Positions 16,897 to 25,300 of a DNA stretch of 54,584 bases are shown here, piece by piece; position 1 is the stretch's first letter, and each line of letters opens with the position of its first letter. The DNA lies in assembly GCA_016188985.1 (NCBI GenBank), contig JACPGM010000010.1, positions 1 to 54,584 of the forward strand. The letters run 5' to 3'. A program made the position numbers and the translations under genes. Origin of the DNA: Lentisphaerota bacterium (GTDB lineage: Bacteria; Verrucomicrobiota; Kiritimatiellia; JAAZAB01). The notes under the pieces were generated by a model. It was not told the origin of the DNA, did not search any database, and saw only the letters and a program-made list of their open reading frames with translations.

Positions 16897-17319
16897 ATGC
16901 GCAAAGCATCATTTGAAGAAGTGGTAGCCCAGATTCAGAAGGAAGACCCCCGCTATGCGCCGGAGGCCTATTTTTTTATCCGCGAGGCGCTGGATTTCAC
17001 CGCCCGGCTGCTGAAAAAACCGGCGCAAGGCCCGGGCCGCCACGTCAGCGCCGCCGAGTTGCTGGAAGGCATCCGCCAGTTCGCCCTGCATGAATATGGG
17101 GCCCTGGCCATGACCGTATTGAATGACTGGGGCCTGCGTAGCTGCGCCGATTTCGGCCAGGTGGTCTTCCACCTGGTGAACAAGGAGTTCCTCGGCAAAA
17201 CCGAAGGGGATTCCATCAGCGATTTCGACCATGGTTACGATTTTGCCAGCGTATTCCGCGCGCCGTTTGCGCCGGAAAAGAAATGCAGATCCGCACCCCA
17301 ACGGGGCGCCACTTCATAG
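16897..17319 (+). CDS. Minf_1886-family conserved protein (PVC-restricted)
   Basis: The 140-residue protein has the pattern of the Verrucomicrobia/Planctomycetes-restricted family Minf_1886: FEEVVAQIQKEDPRYAPEAYFFIREALDFT at the start, HVSAAELLEGIRQFALHEYGALAMTVLNDWGL in the middle, and DFGQVVFHLV...DFDHGYDFASVFRAPF at the end. Function is unknown. Its presence is a strong taxonomic marker. The last residues, SAPQRGATS, and the TAG stop are encoded by a family A repeat (from 17293), so the native C-terminus has been replaced by repeat-derived sequence. Confidence 0.85.
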   Translation: MRKASFEEVVAQIQKEDPRYAPEAYFFIREALDFTARLLKKPAQGPGRHVSAAELLEGIRQFALHEYGALAMTVLNDWGLRSCADFGQVVFHLVNKEFLGKTEGDSISDFDHGYDFASVFRAPFAPEKKCRSAPQRGATS

Positions 17320-17473
17320 CCCAGGGTGCAACCCTGGGATTGGGAAACGGAAAAAATACCAACCCCGCACCCCGTTGGTGGGTGTGCGGATGGGTTGGGT
17401 TTCAAATCCCCAGGGTTGCCTGCCGGCAGGCAGGCACCCTGGGCTATAATGTTGGACGCCGTTGGCGTCCCGG
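17293..17473 (+). repeat. Family A element, long inverted form
   Basis: The element begins with the hairpin GCACCCC-AAC-GGGGCGC, then CATAGCCCAGGGTGCAACCCTGGG (17315-17338, described here by its core CCCAGGGT). About 60 bases later the mirror arm follows: CCCCAGGGTTGCC, a GCCTGCCGGCAGGC palindrome, GGCACCCTGGG, CTATAAT and the GGACGCC hairpin. The two halves are complementary, so the whole forms one large stem. It overlaps the 3' end of the Minf_1886 gene and abuts the M16 peptidase start. Confidence 0.85.
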
Positions 17474-17482
17474 AAATGTTCG

Positions 17483-20308
17483 ATGTTTGCTTCTCTATTC
17501 CGATTCCGTCCGTCTATTCTGACATTCTGCATTCTGCATTCTGCATTCTGCATTTCCTCTTCCGGCGCCGCGCCGGCGGAAGCCGCGCTGGCCCAGCTTG
17601 CCGCCGGGTTGGAGCGGTTCGTGCTGGAAAACGGGCTGACCGTGCTTGCCCGCGAGGACACCAAAGCGCCGGTCGTATCCCTCCAGGTTTGGGTTGGCGC
17701 CGGGGCCGTCCATGAGCAGGAGTTCCTGGGCGGCGGCCTTTCGCACCTGCTCGAACACATGATTTTCAAGGGCACGCCGACGCGCGAGCCCGGGGAGATC
17801 AGTCGGACCATCAGCGATCTCGGCGGCTCGATCAACGCCTACACCTCCCAGGACCGCACGGTTTTTCTGGTGGATATCCCGGCCGCGCACTGGCGCAAGG
17901 GGCTCTCGGTACTGGCCGACGCCGTGTTAAACGCTTCTTTCCCGGAGGATGAATGGCGGCGCGAAAAAGATGTTGTCCGGCGTGAAATGGCCATGGGCAA
18001 AGACAACCCGGCGCGGCGGGTCGGGGAACTGCTGTGGCAAACCGCCTATCGCGTGCATTCCTATAGGTTCCCCGTAATCGGCTACGAGGACATTTTCAAA
18101 ACACTTACCCGCGCCGATCTCCTGACTTTTTTCCGCCGCCATTATCTGCCCAACAACATGATTGTCGCCATTGTGGGCGACGTGCCCGGCGCTGAAGTGC
18201 GCGCCGAAGTCCAGAAACAGTTTGGCCAATACCCGCGCCGCGCCTATTCCGGCGTGATATTGAACGCCGAACCGGAGCAGCTTGGCGAGCGCACCGCCCG
18301 AGAGACCGGCGCCTGGAACGTGGCCCGGCTGGAGTGGGCCTGGCATACCGTGGAACTCAGTCATCCGGACACGCCCAGCCTGGATTTGCTGGCCATAATA
18401 GTCGGCCAGGGAAACAGCTCGCGCCTAGTCCGTGAAATCAGGGAAAACAGGAAACTGGCCTCGGAAATCACGGCCTGGAGCCACACGCCTCGCGACCCCG
18501 GGCTCTTCGGCATCAGCGCCGTATTCGATCCCACCAACGAGCCGGAGTTGACCCTGGCGCTGCAAGAGGAAATTGCGCGCTGGCTTACCCTCCCGTTCAG
18601 CGCAGAGGAAATCGAGAAAGCGCGGCGACAGATGCTGACCGGGACGCTTGGCGCCTTTGAGACCATGCACGGCCAGGCCGAGCAATTTGCTTCCGGCGAA
18701 TTTTATGCCGGCACGCCCTTCTTCTTTCAAGTCTACCTGCAGCGTCTTAACAGAGTAACGCCCGCTTCCCTGGCGGCGGCAGCCCGCCGGCATCTAAGGG
18801 CGGAAAACCTCACCAGGGTTGCGCTGGCGCCAGATAAGATAGACGACGGACGACAGCCTGCCCTGCGAAGCCCGAAGGGCGAAGCAGGGACGACAGACGA
18901 CGGAGAACGGAAAACGAAAAAAGGCACAGAGAAGCAAACGCCCAACGCCCAACATCCAACATCGAATGTCGAAGGTCTGAAATCAGAGTCGGGAGCGACA
19001 GACCCCGCGAAGCGCGAGACAGGTAACGAGGTTCAAAAAACAATTCTATCCAGCGGTCTGACTCTGCTTACGCGCGCGGATCATAAGCTGCCCTTTGTTG
19101 ATTTCCGCGTGGCCTGCGGCGGCGGATTGCTGCTGGAAGACGAAAGCAATAACGGCATTTCCGTTTTGATGGCCGAGCTGCTGACGCGCGGCGCCGCGCG
19201 CCGAAGCGCCCAGGACATTGCCAGCCTGGTGGAATCCCGCGGCGGCAGCCTGGAGGCGTTTGGGGGACAAAACAGTTTCGGCCTGACGGCGCGCTGTCTG
19301 AAGGAAGACGCTGAGATTTTTATGGAGTTGCTGGCCGATTGCCTGCTTAATCCCGCCTTCGCGGCGGAAGAAACGGCAAAACAGAAATCAATTCAACTCG
19401 CCGCGATCAAGGCGCAGCACGATGCTCCCATGTTCCTGGCCCAGGAAGCGCTGCGACAGGCTTTGTTTCCGGGTCATCCCTATCGCTTCAGTCCCGATGG
19501 CGCCGCCGCGACGGTCCAGTCGCTTTCCCCGATGGACTTGCGGGCTTTTCATGCCCGAACGGTGGTCCGCGACAACACGGTCTTGGCAATTTTTGGCGAC
19601 CTTACCACGGAACAAGCCCGCGCCCTGGCTGAGCGATTCCTGGGCCAATTTCCTGTAGCCGCGGCGGTGACGCCGCCCGCCTGCAGCGCTTTGAGCGCAG
19701 CGATTGCGGGCAGGTGGCCTCCGGCGCCGGCACCGGGCGCCCCTCAACCGACCTTGCCACGGCAAGTCACACGCACGGCGCCCAGAGAACAAACTATTAT
19801 CCTCACTGGATTTCCGGGGATTGAATTAAAAGACCCGCGGCGCGCGGCGCTTGATGTCCTCCAGGAAGCGTTAAACGGCTTATCTTCCGACCTTATGATC
19901 CGCATTCGCGATAAGGAAGGCCTGGCCTATTACACCGGCGCCTGGCAGCGCCCCGGTCTGGACCCGGGATTCTTTGCGCTCTTTGCGGGCACGCATACCG
20001 GCGCGGCGGAGCGCGTGCTGCGGCTCATGCAGCAGGAAGTCAAGCGCCTGACGACCAAGGGACTGCGCGCGGAGGAGTTTGAGCGCGCCCGCGCGCAACT
20101 TATCGCCGAGCATCAGCAACGGCTGCAACTGAACGGCGAAACTGCGCTCGAATGCGCCTTGAATGAGTTGTATGGCTTAGGCTACGATTACGGCTTTAAG
20201 CTCGCGGAACGCCTGGCGGAGCTGAAATTGGAAGACGTGCGCCAGGCTGCGGCCACGTTGCTGGTTCCGGAGAAATGCGTGACTGTGGTGGTGCGGCCGA
20301 GGCCGTGA
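17483..20308 (+). CDS. Secreted tandem M16 (insulinase-family) zinc peptidase
   Basis: The product (941 residues from the ATG at 17483; a TTG at 17462 is also in frame) is a fused pair of M16 peptidases, as in PqqL and processing-peptidase-like proteins. The N-terminal half holds the inverted zinc motif HLLEH (in GGGLSHLLEHMIFKGT, about residue 85). The C-terminal half (from about 520, ILSSGLTLLTRADHKLPFVDF) lacks it and is the non-catalytic partner. Residues 1-35 are a signal peptide whose core ILHSAFC is encoded by four perfect ATTCTGC repeats. The linker between the halves (about 450-515) and a segment near 725-755 (PVAAAVTPPACSALSAAIAG) are also repeat-derived. It is likely periplasmic. 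Confidence 0.88.
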   Translation: MFASLFRFRPSILTFCILHSAFCISSSGAAPAEAALAQLAAGLERFVLENGLTVLAREDTKAPVVSLQVWVGAGAVHEQEFLGGGLSHLLEHMIFKGTPTREPGEISRTISDLGGSINAYTSQDRTVFLVDIPAAHWRKGLSVLADAVLNASFPEDEWRREKDVVRREMAMGKDNPARRVGELLWQTAYRVHSYRFPVIGYEDIFKTLTRADLLTFFRRHYLPNNMIVAIVGDVPGAEVRAEVQKQFGQYPRRAYSGVILNAEPEQLGERTARETGAWNVARLEWAWHTVELSHPDTPSLDLLAIIVGQGNSSRLVREIRENRKLASEITAWSHTPRDPGLFGISAVFDPTNEPELTLALQEEIARWLTLPFSAEEIEKARRQMLTGTLGAFETMHGQAEQFASGEFYAGTPFFFQVYLQRLNRVTPASLAAAARRHLRAENLTRVALAPDKIDDGRQPALRSPKGEAGTTDDGERKTKKGTEKQTPNAQHPTSNVEGLKSESGATDPAKRETGNEVQKTILSSGLTLLTRADHKLPFVDFRVACGGGLLLEDESNNGISVLMAELLTRGAARRSAQDIASLVESRGGSLEAFGGQNSFGLTARCLKEDAEIFMELLADCLLNPAFAAEETAKQKSIQLAAIKAQHDAPMFLAQEALRQALFPGHPYRFSPDGAAATVQSLSPMDLRAFHARTVVRDNTVLAIFGDLTTEQARALAERFLGQFPVAAAVTPPACSALSAAIAGRWPPAPAPGAPQPTLPRQVTRTAPREQTIILTGFPGIELKDPRRAALDVLQEALNGLSSDLMIRIRDKEGLAYYTGAWQRPGLDPGFFALFAGTHTGAAERVLRLMQQEVKRLTTKGLRAEEFERARAQLIAEHQQRLQLNGETALECALNELYGLGYDYGFKLAERLAELKLEDVRQAAATLLVPEKCVTVVVRPRP
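17524..17551 (+). repeat. Four perfect ATTCTGC repeats encoding the signal-peptide core
   Basis: Four head-to-tail copies of ATTCTGC lie inside the M16 peptidase gene. Read in frame, 21 bases encode ILHSAFC, which forms the hydrophobic core of the signal peptide. The same unit, on the other strand, forms the signal-peptide core of the lipoprotein gene at 20971-21843 and flanks mazG. Confidence 0.9.
18838..19030 (+). repeat. Repeat-derived linker inside the M16 peptidase gene
   Basis: This stretch links the two M16 halves and is built from repeats: a hairpin module around CCCTGCGAAGCCCGAAGGG (18853-18892), GACGGAC-like heptads, then five 7-base units from 18940 to 18974 (GCCCAAC, ATCCAAC and variants). 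The encoded peptide is polar and low in complexity (KEKQTPN-like). Related sequence occurs in the kinase-fusion gene at 34487-34585. The reading frame is kept. Confidence 0.75.
19655..19735 (+). repeat. Family C element inside the M16 peptidase gene
   Basis: The 20 bases at 19655-19674 (GTAGCCGCGGCGGTGACGCC) are identical to 20322-20341 in the intergenic family C element just downstream of the same gene. They are followed by the hairpin module CCCGCCTGCAGCGC...GCGGGCAGG, which is also found at 43836-43872. The insert encodes VAAAVTPPACSALSAAIAG in a loop of the inactive M16 half. Confidence 0.85.
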
Positions 20309-20321
20309 GGAGCCGTTCTAT

Positions 20322-20516
20322 GTAGCCGCGGCGGTGACGCCGTGGCCTGCCCGCAGTGCTACAGCGTTGCAGGCGGGCCGCCGAAGGAATCCACGCCCTC
20401 ACGGGCGCGGCTACCAGGCTTGATTTCGTAGCTGCGGGCGTGAGGCAAGTGGCCGCCGAAGGAATATCGCTCGGCGGCCCTGCCAGACGAATCCACACCC
20501 TCATGGGCGCGGCTAC
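20322..20516 (+). repeat. Two tandem family C elements
   Basis: Each unit is bounded by GTAGCCGCG or GTAGCTGCG on the left and CGCGGCTAC on the right (20322-20414 and 20429-20516), with internal complementary blocks such as CCTGCCCGCAGTGC/GCAGGCGGG. They fill the 230-base gap between the M16 gene and the DUF1844 gene. Another unit lies at 42148-42229. Confidence 0.85.
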
Positions 20517-20538
20517 AAAAAAATAAAAGAGGTATTCC

Positions 20539-20946
20539 ATGAACGTCGCCAACCCTGATATCAACAAGGTCCTCTTCATGCACCTGGTCTCGATGCTGGC
20601 CATGTCGGCCATGCAACAGTTAGGCAAGCTGATCAACCCGGCCACGGGCAAGGCCGAAATTCACCTGGAAGCCGCCCAGGCCACGATTGACACGCTGGAT
20701 ATGCTTGCGGCCAAGACCAAAAATAATCTGGATGGCGATGAGGAAACACTGCTTAAGGACACTTTAGCGTCGCTCAAGCTGAACTTTGTGGAGACCAAAG
20801 ACGAAAAAGAACGCCCTGCGCCCGCAACACCCGAGAAACCCCAGGAAAGCAAAGCTGTAACCGAAGAGCAAAAGCAGGAGCAGCCAGAATCGAAATCAGA
20901 CCAAGCGCCGTCCAAAGACCCGAAGTTCCATAAAAGCTATGAGTGA
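20539..20946 (+). CDS. DUF1844 family protein
   Basis: The 135-residue protein begins with the DUF1844 pattern: LFMHLVSMLAMSAMQQLGKLINPATGKAEIHLEAAQATIDTLDMLAAKT, followed by LLKDTLASLKLNFVE. This domain ends at about residue 92; the rest is a charged, disordered tail rich in Lys, Glu and Pro. The family is widespread in PVC bacteria and some proteobacteria, without a known function. A GAGG-type ribosome site (AGAGGTATTCC) precedes the ATG. Confidence 0.85.
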   Translation: MNVANPDINKVLFMHLVSMLAMSAMQQLGKLINPATGKAEIHLEAAQATIDTLDMLAAKTKNNLDGDEETLLKDTLASLKLNFVETKDEKERPAPATPEKPQESKAVTEEQKQEQPESKSDQAPSKDPKFHKSYE

Positions 20947-20975
20947 TAAATTTTTCGCCGGGCGAAAAATTTATT
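20945..20975. terminator. Bidirectional terminator between convergent genes
   Basis: The arms TAAATTTTTCGC and GCGAAAAATTTA form a perfect 12-base stem with a three-base loop. The stem has T runs on both strands, and the sequence lies between the convergent DUF1844 and lipoprotein genes, overlapping both stops. The identical 12-base arms recur at 33260-33284, so it is also a repeat. Confidence 0.8.
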
Positions 20976-21843
20976 GGGCCACGGCAGTCACAGCGGCCTC
21001 GGAGCCGGCTTCCTCGATGAACGTGGCTTGCATGGTGCGGGCGGAGAGGGTCGTGCCATTGAGGGTTCCCTGCAGGACGCCGACTAAGGTTACCTTGTAG
21101 CCATTGGCAACACCCGTGGCGCTGAACTGGGCCACTACCGGTCCGGAACTCGGCAGAACCGCTCCGGAAGCGTTAAGATCAACCGGTTGCCCGCCGGTGG
21201 TGCGCACCGTGCCGATGGTGCCTTCATAGCCGGCGCCGTTGCTGTCGCCGATCTGGAGCTTATTGCCGGTCTGATAGACCACGAACGAATAAATGGCATC
21301 ACCATGATTGCCTTGAATGGGTGTAACGACTTCCACCGTGCTGACATACAGGTAAGTGGCCAGAATCTGAGTGCCGTTGGCAATCGGCGCCGGGAAGGTC
21401 AGCGCCCAGGCGCGAGTAAGATAATTGAGCGTGCCGGCGGAGCCATCGGCGGGCGTAACGGAGAGCGAGACCGTGTCGGCGGAGGTACCGGCGCTGTCGG
21501 TGAACTGATAACCGCCCACGGTAAAAATAGTCAGCGACCCGCGCACGGGCGCGTAGGTCAATTGCCCGTTAAAGGACGTGTTGGTGCCATTGCCGGTGGC
21601 CAGCAACTCGCTGGAAACGGTATTAGTGGCAGTGGTTATATTAGTTGTGCTGAGCGCATTGGTTACGCCGAACTGACGCACGAGCACATTGCCATCCGAG
21701 GCTTTGTAGGTACCGCTGAAGTCCACCCAGTTGCCGCTGTCATCCCAGGAAGTGACGCTGCTGCCGGCGTCCCACTCGCAGCCGGCGAGGAAAAGAATGC
21801 AGAATGCAGAATGAAGAATGAAGAAATATTTCAGGAATTTCAT
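20971..21843 (-). CDS. Outer-membrane or secreted lipoprotein, unknown family
   Basis: The 290-residue protein starts with a lipoprotein signal peptide ending in the lipobox LAGC (Cys about 22), so it is lipid-anchored. The hydrophobic core FILHSAFCILF is encoded by four 7-base repeats (21792-21819). The mature part is Ser/Thr/Gly/Asn-rich with predicted beta structure (FSGTYKASDGNVLV, GQLTYAPVRGSLTIFTVGGYQF, YKVTLVGVLQGTLNGTTL). I recognise no domain; similar lipoproteins occur near PVC surface-protein genes. A GAGGT ribosome site lies upstream of the ATG. It is convergent with the DUF1844 gene. Confidence 0.75.
   Translation of the reverse strand: MKFLKYFFILHSAFCILFLAGCEWDAGSSVTSWDDSGNWVDFSGTYKASDGNVLVRQFGVTNALSTTNITTATNTVSSELLATGNGTNTSFNGQLTYAPVRGSLTIFTVGGYQFTDSAGTSADTVSLSVTPADGSAGTLNYLTRAWALTFPAPIANGTQILATYLYVSTVEVVTPIQGNHGDAIYSFVVYQTGNKLQIGDSNGAGYEGTIGTVRTTGGQPVDLNASGAVLPSSGPVVAQFSATGVANGYKVTLVGVLQGTLNGTTLSARTMQATFIEEAGSEAAVTAVAQ
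21792..21819 (-). repeat. Four 7-base repeats encoding the lipoprotein signal core
   Basis: On the minus strand the units are ATTCTTC, ATTCTGC, ATTCTGC, ATTCTTT. They encode FILHSAFCILF, the same ILHSAFC heptapeptide as in the M16 peptidase signal peptide. Confidence 0.9.
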
Positions 21844-22398
21844 GTTTCTATTACCTCAGTCAGTCTTTGGTAATAAAGCATAAAGCTCGATAATCCGCAA
21901 TACCAATAAATCTGCCTTCCGCACTCTCGCCCCGCACCCCAAAGGGGTGCCACGTCATAGCCCAGGGTGTCCGCCCTTATGGCGGGAAACCCTGGGATTG
22001 AAAAGGGAAAATACCCCCAAAAAAACCCAGCACCGCATTAAAGGGTAAACGGACGGGTTGGGTTTCAAATCCCCTTCGGCTGCATTAAGGCGGGCTTATG
22101 CCCGCATCTCCCAAGAAAATAACAACAAGGATGTTTGAACAAAAGGTAACAAAGCAAACTAAAGGGGCGTATGCCCGCAACCCAAGCAAGACAAACCTCA
22201 CCACGGAGACACGGAGATAGAAATTCTCCGCCCATGTTCTCTTCCAACCAATCGTTGTGCGCATCCCGAGGCGCGCTTACGCGCGCTCAGGATGCGCGCA
22301 ACACTCCTGTGGGGATCCGGAAGAGATTAAGGAGACGGAGTCATTCTCCGTGTCTCCGTGGTGAATCCCATATAATATTGGACGCCGTTGGCGTCCCT
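21844..22398. repeat. Gene-free gap with family A and CCACGGAG inverted repeats
   Basis: This 555-base gap holds no convincing gene. 21940-22082 is a family A element: GCACCCC-AAA-GGGGTGC, CATAGCCCAGGGTG, a CCGCCC/GGGCGG-like hairpin, ACCCTGGG and the GGGTTTCAAATCCCC arm. 22201-22217 and 22345-22361 are a perfect 17-base inverted pair (CCACGGAGACACGGAGA and its complement). 22380-22396 is the GGACGCC-GTT-GGCGTCC hairpin just after the giant gene stop, where it could act in termination. Confidence 0.8.
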
Positions 22399-25300
22399 TC
22401 ATTTCAATACCGGCAGCATGCCGGGGGCGCCGAAGCGGCCCTGGTAGTATTGTCCGCTCCAGCAGCTAACATACCACATGCCGGTGTTGGTGTCGTAAAT
22501 AGCCACGTCGGTGCGGCCGTCGCCGTCATAATCGCCCGGCACCGGCACGCAACCGGCCCAGCCGAAAGTGCCCTGCAGGAACTCCCCCGTCCAGGTCAGC
22601 AGCATCCAGCGCCCGCTGGCGCTCTCGAACAGGCAGGCATCATTGCGGCCGTCGCCATCGTAATCGCCCGGCACCGGCAGCCACAGCGGCCCGCCCAGCG
22701 CGCCGCCGAAATAAGTCCAGGCGCGGTAATACTTGTGGAAGCAGGCGATCAGCCAGTTGCCCGTGGCCGGCTCATAGACCGCCAGGTCGGCGGCGCCGTC
22801 GCCGTTGTAGTCGCCCGGTACCGGGATCATGCCGGAAGAACCCCAGCGCATGGAATATAACTCGCCGCTCCAGGCGTTGAAAATATGCCAGGTGCCGTTG
22901 TCGGTCTCGAACAGGGCCAGCTCCGCGCGGCCGTCGCCGTTATAATCGGCCGGCACCGGCAGCATGGAGACATCGCCGAGTTGCAAAGCCGCCGCCTGGT
23001 CGCGCGCGGCGCTGTAGAGCGTCCAGAGCCCCTGCGCCGGGTCATAGAGCCCGAACTCGGAATAACCATCGCCATCAAAATCGCCCACAAAAGGCTGGAC
23101 GCGCGTGACGCCGAAGAGCAGATCCAGGGGCTGCCCGGCCATGGTAATCAGGCGCCAGACCCCGGCGTTGTAATCATAGAGGGCCACATCGCTGCGGCCA
23201 TCGCCGTCGTAGTCGCCCGGGCTGCTCCAGGCATCGAAGCACATGGGCCGGTAGGCCGGCACGCTGTTTGCGTCCAGCGGGTCGGTATGATAGCGCCATA
23301 GTTCGGCGCCATCGGAGTAACCATCGCCATCGGTATCCCACAAATTGGGATTCAAGACGCCGGCCTGCGCTTTCATGGAATAGCGGGGGCCGAAGGCGGC
23401 GGCGTTATAGTTCGGCTCGAAGGCATCGCTCAGGCCGTCGCCATCGGTATCCCAGGAAGCCGGGTTGAGGTTCAAGCCATCGTGCAGGTATTCCTCCAGA
23501 TTAGTCTCGCCATCGCCGTCATAGTCCATATCGGCGGTCTGGTCCAGGTCGCCGAAGAAGGCCATTTCCCAGGCATCGGGCAGTTCATCATTATCGGTGT
23601 CCCGGTCGCGGATAATCACCCTGGCGGCATCCTTAAATTGGACGCTGAAAATGTCTATCGCCCCCGGCTGGTAGAAGCTGGTCGGATCGCGGTAGAAGCC
23701 CCAGGAGTTCCAATAATTCAATTTGCCGTTGCGCTCGGCGCCGGAAGCCGGGGTGGTGTCAAGGAACGCTCGCACATAATAGGTCCCCTGCTGCAATCCG
23801 GCCAGGGTGTAGGATCCCTTCACCCAGTTGGTGGTGCCCGCCAGGGTCAACTTAACTCGCGCCGCGGGCTGGCCGCTGAACCCGCGGTTATCGAAGGCTT
23901 CCACGATGATGTTATTGGCCGGCGCCTTGCCGAAGTAATAGATCTCGCCGGTAATCCAGCGCGAATTGGTGGTGGTCAGATCAACCTGGAAGGTCTGCGC
24001 GTCCGACCAGGCGCTCTCGCTCTGGGGATTCCAACTGGCAATCCGCCAGAAATAAACGCCGTTACCAAGGTCGCTCAAATACGATGGCAGGTAGTCCCGA
24101 TACAACCCGTCGTTATCGCGATAGGGCACCGGATAATAGTCGTCCACCACCATGCTCAAGCCGCCATCCGATGCCTGCCTGGCTATCTGCAAGTGATAAC
24201 GGGTGGAATAGAAATCCATATCCCAGGTAATTGCGCTGCGTGCCTGATAATAGATGTCGCCTTTGGGATATAACAACGTAGGTGTAGCCAGTGAAGATGG
24301 CCACGTGACGGGAAATACGCCATGGTAATTAGTTCCAGAAGTAGTAGTGAAAACCCACCACTGATATGAACCAGAAGACAAACCGTAGATTCCTGCATTC
24401 TGAAAATCCCATTCACCCAAACCAGGATAGCTTGTATATTTTTCGAAAATCAGCGGGGCGCCTTGTTGACTGAGCCGATTAATAAGGACGTGACTAATAC
24501 CGCGGAGTGATGAAACATTGTAACTTTCCCAAAGATGTCGAAAATATCCCGGCTGGAAATCAGAAATCCCAACCCGAAATCCATCGAAACTGCTATGATT
24601 TAAAAAATACGGATTATCTTCACCCTGTCCTGCGGGTTCTGTTACCGTCAATTCACCAGATTGCCTGCTATTCCATAAACCATCTCCATTCACATCCATA
24701 TAGGCAAAAAGACTGAAGTCGCCTTCCCCTGGCCCCACAAATGAAAAGTTACCCTGATCATCACATGTCCCCGATAATCCGGATTTGTTCCAAGCTTTAC
24801 CTGTATCAAGCATGTTTGTTCCAATCAAAGCCCAAACACTTACAGAAGAAAGGGAAGCTGTATTCGTCCCGAAATAATGGACGGTTCCTGATATCAATGG
24901 AGTTGGCTCGTTAGTCGGATTTGAAGGGTCGGTTCCCGCCAAATATTCCTGGTAATTGCTCCAGCCATCGTCATCCAGGTCCAGGTTGGCGTCGTACTTC
25001 TGGGGATCGAGGCCGTTCTGGCTTTCCCAGTCGTCGGGCATACCATCGCCATCGGTGTACATTTCGCCATAGGTGCGGGAATACGTGCCGCGCGGGCTGT
25101 CATAGTCGCCAATGCCATTGCCGGCGGTGTCCGTGCGGAAGGGATCAGTGCCGGCCAGGTATTCGCCGCGGTTATTGAGGCCGTCGTTATCCGGGTCGCC
25201 CCAGGGACCATTGACACCGGTGGCGTCATTGGGATCCAATTGATATTTCTGCTCCCACCAGTCAGGCAGCCCATCGCCATCGGAATCGGTCGAATCCGGG

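Noticed and set aside
17462-17482. TTG start of the M16 peptidase at 17462
   Set aside because: It lies inside the family A hairpin and adds seven residues before a better ATG at 17483 that starts directly in front of the signal peptide.
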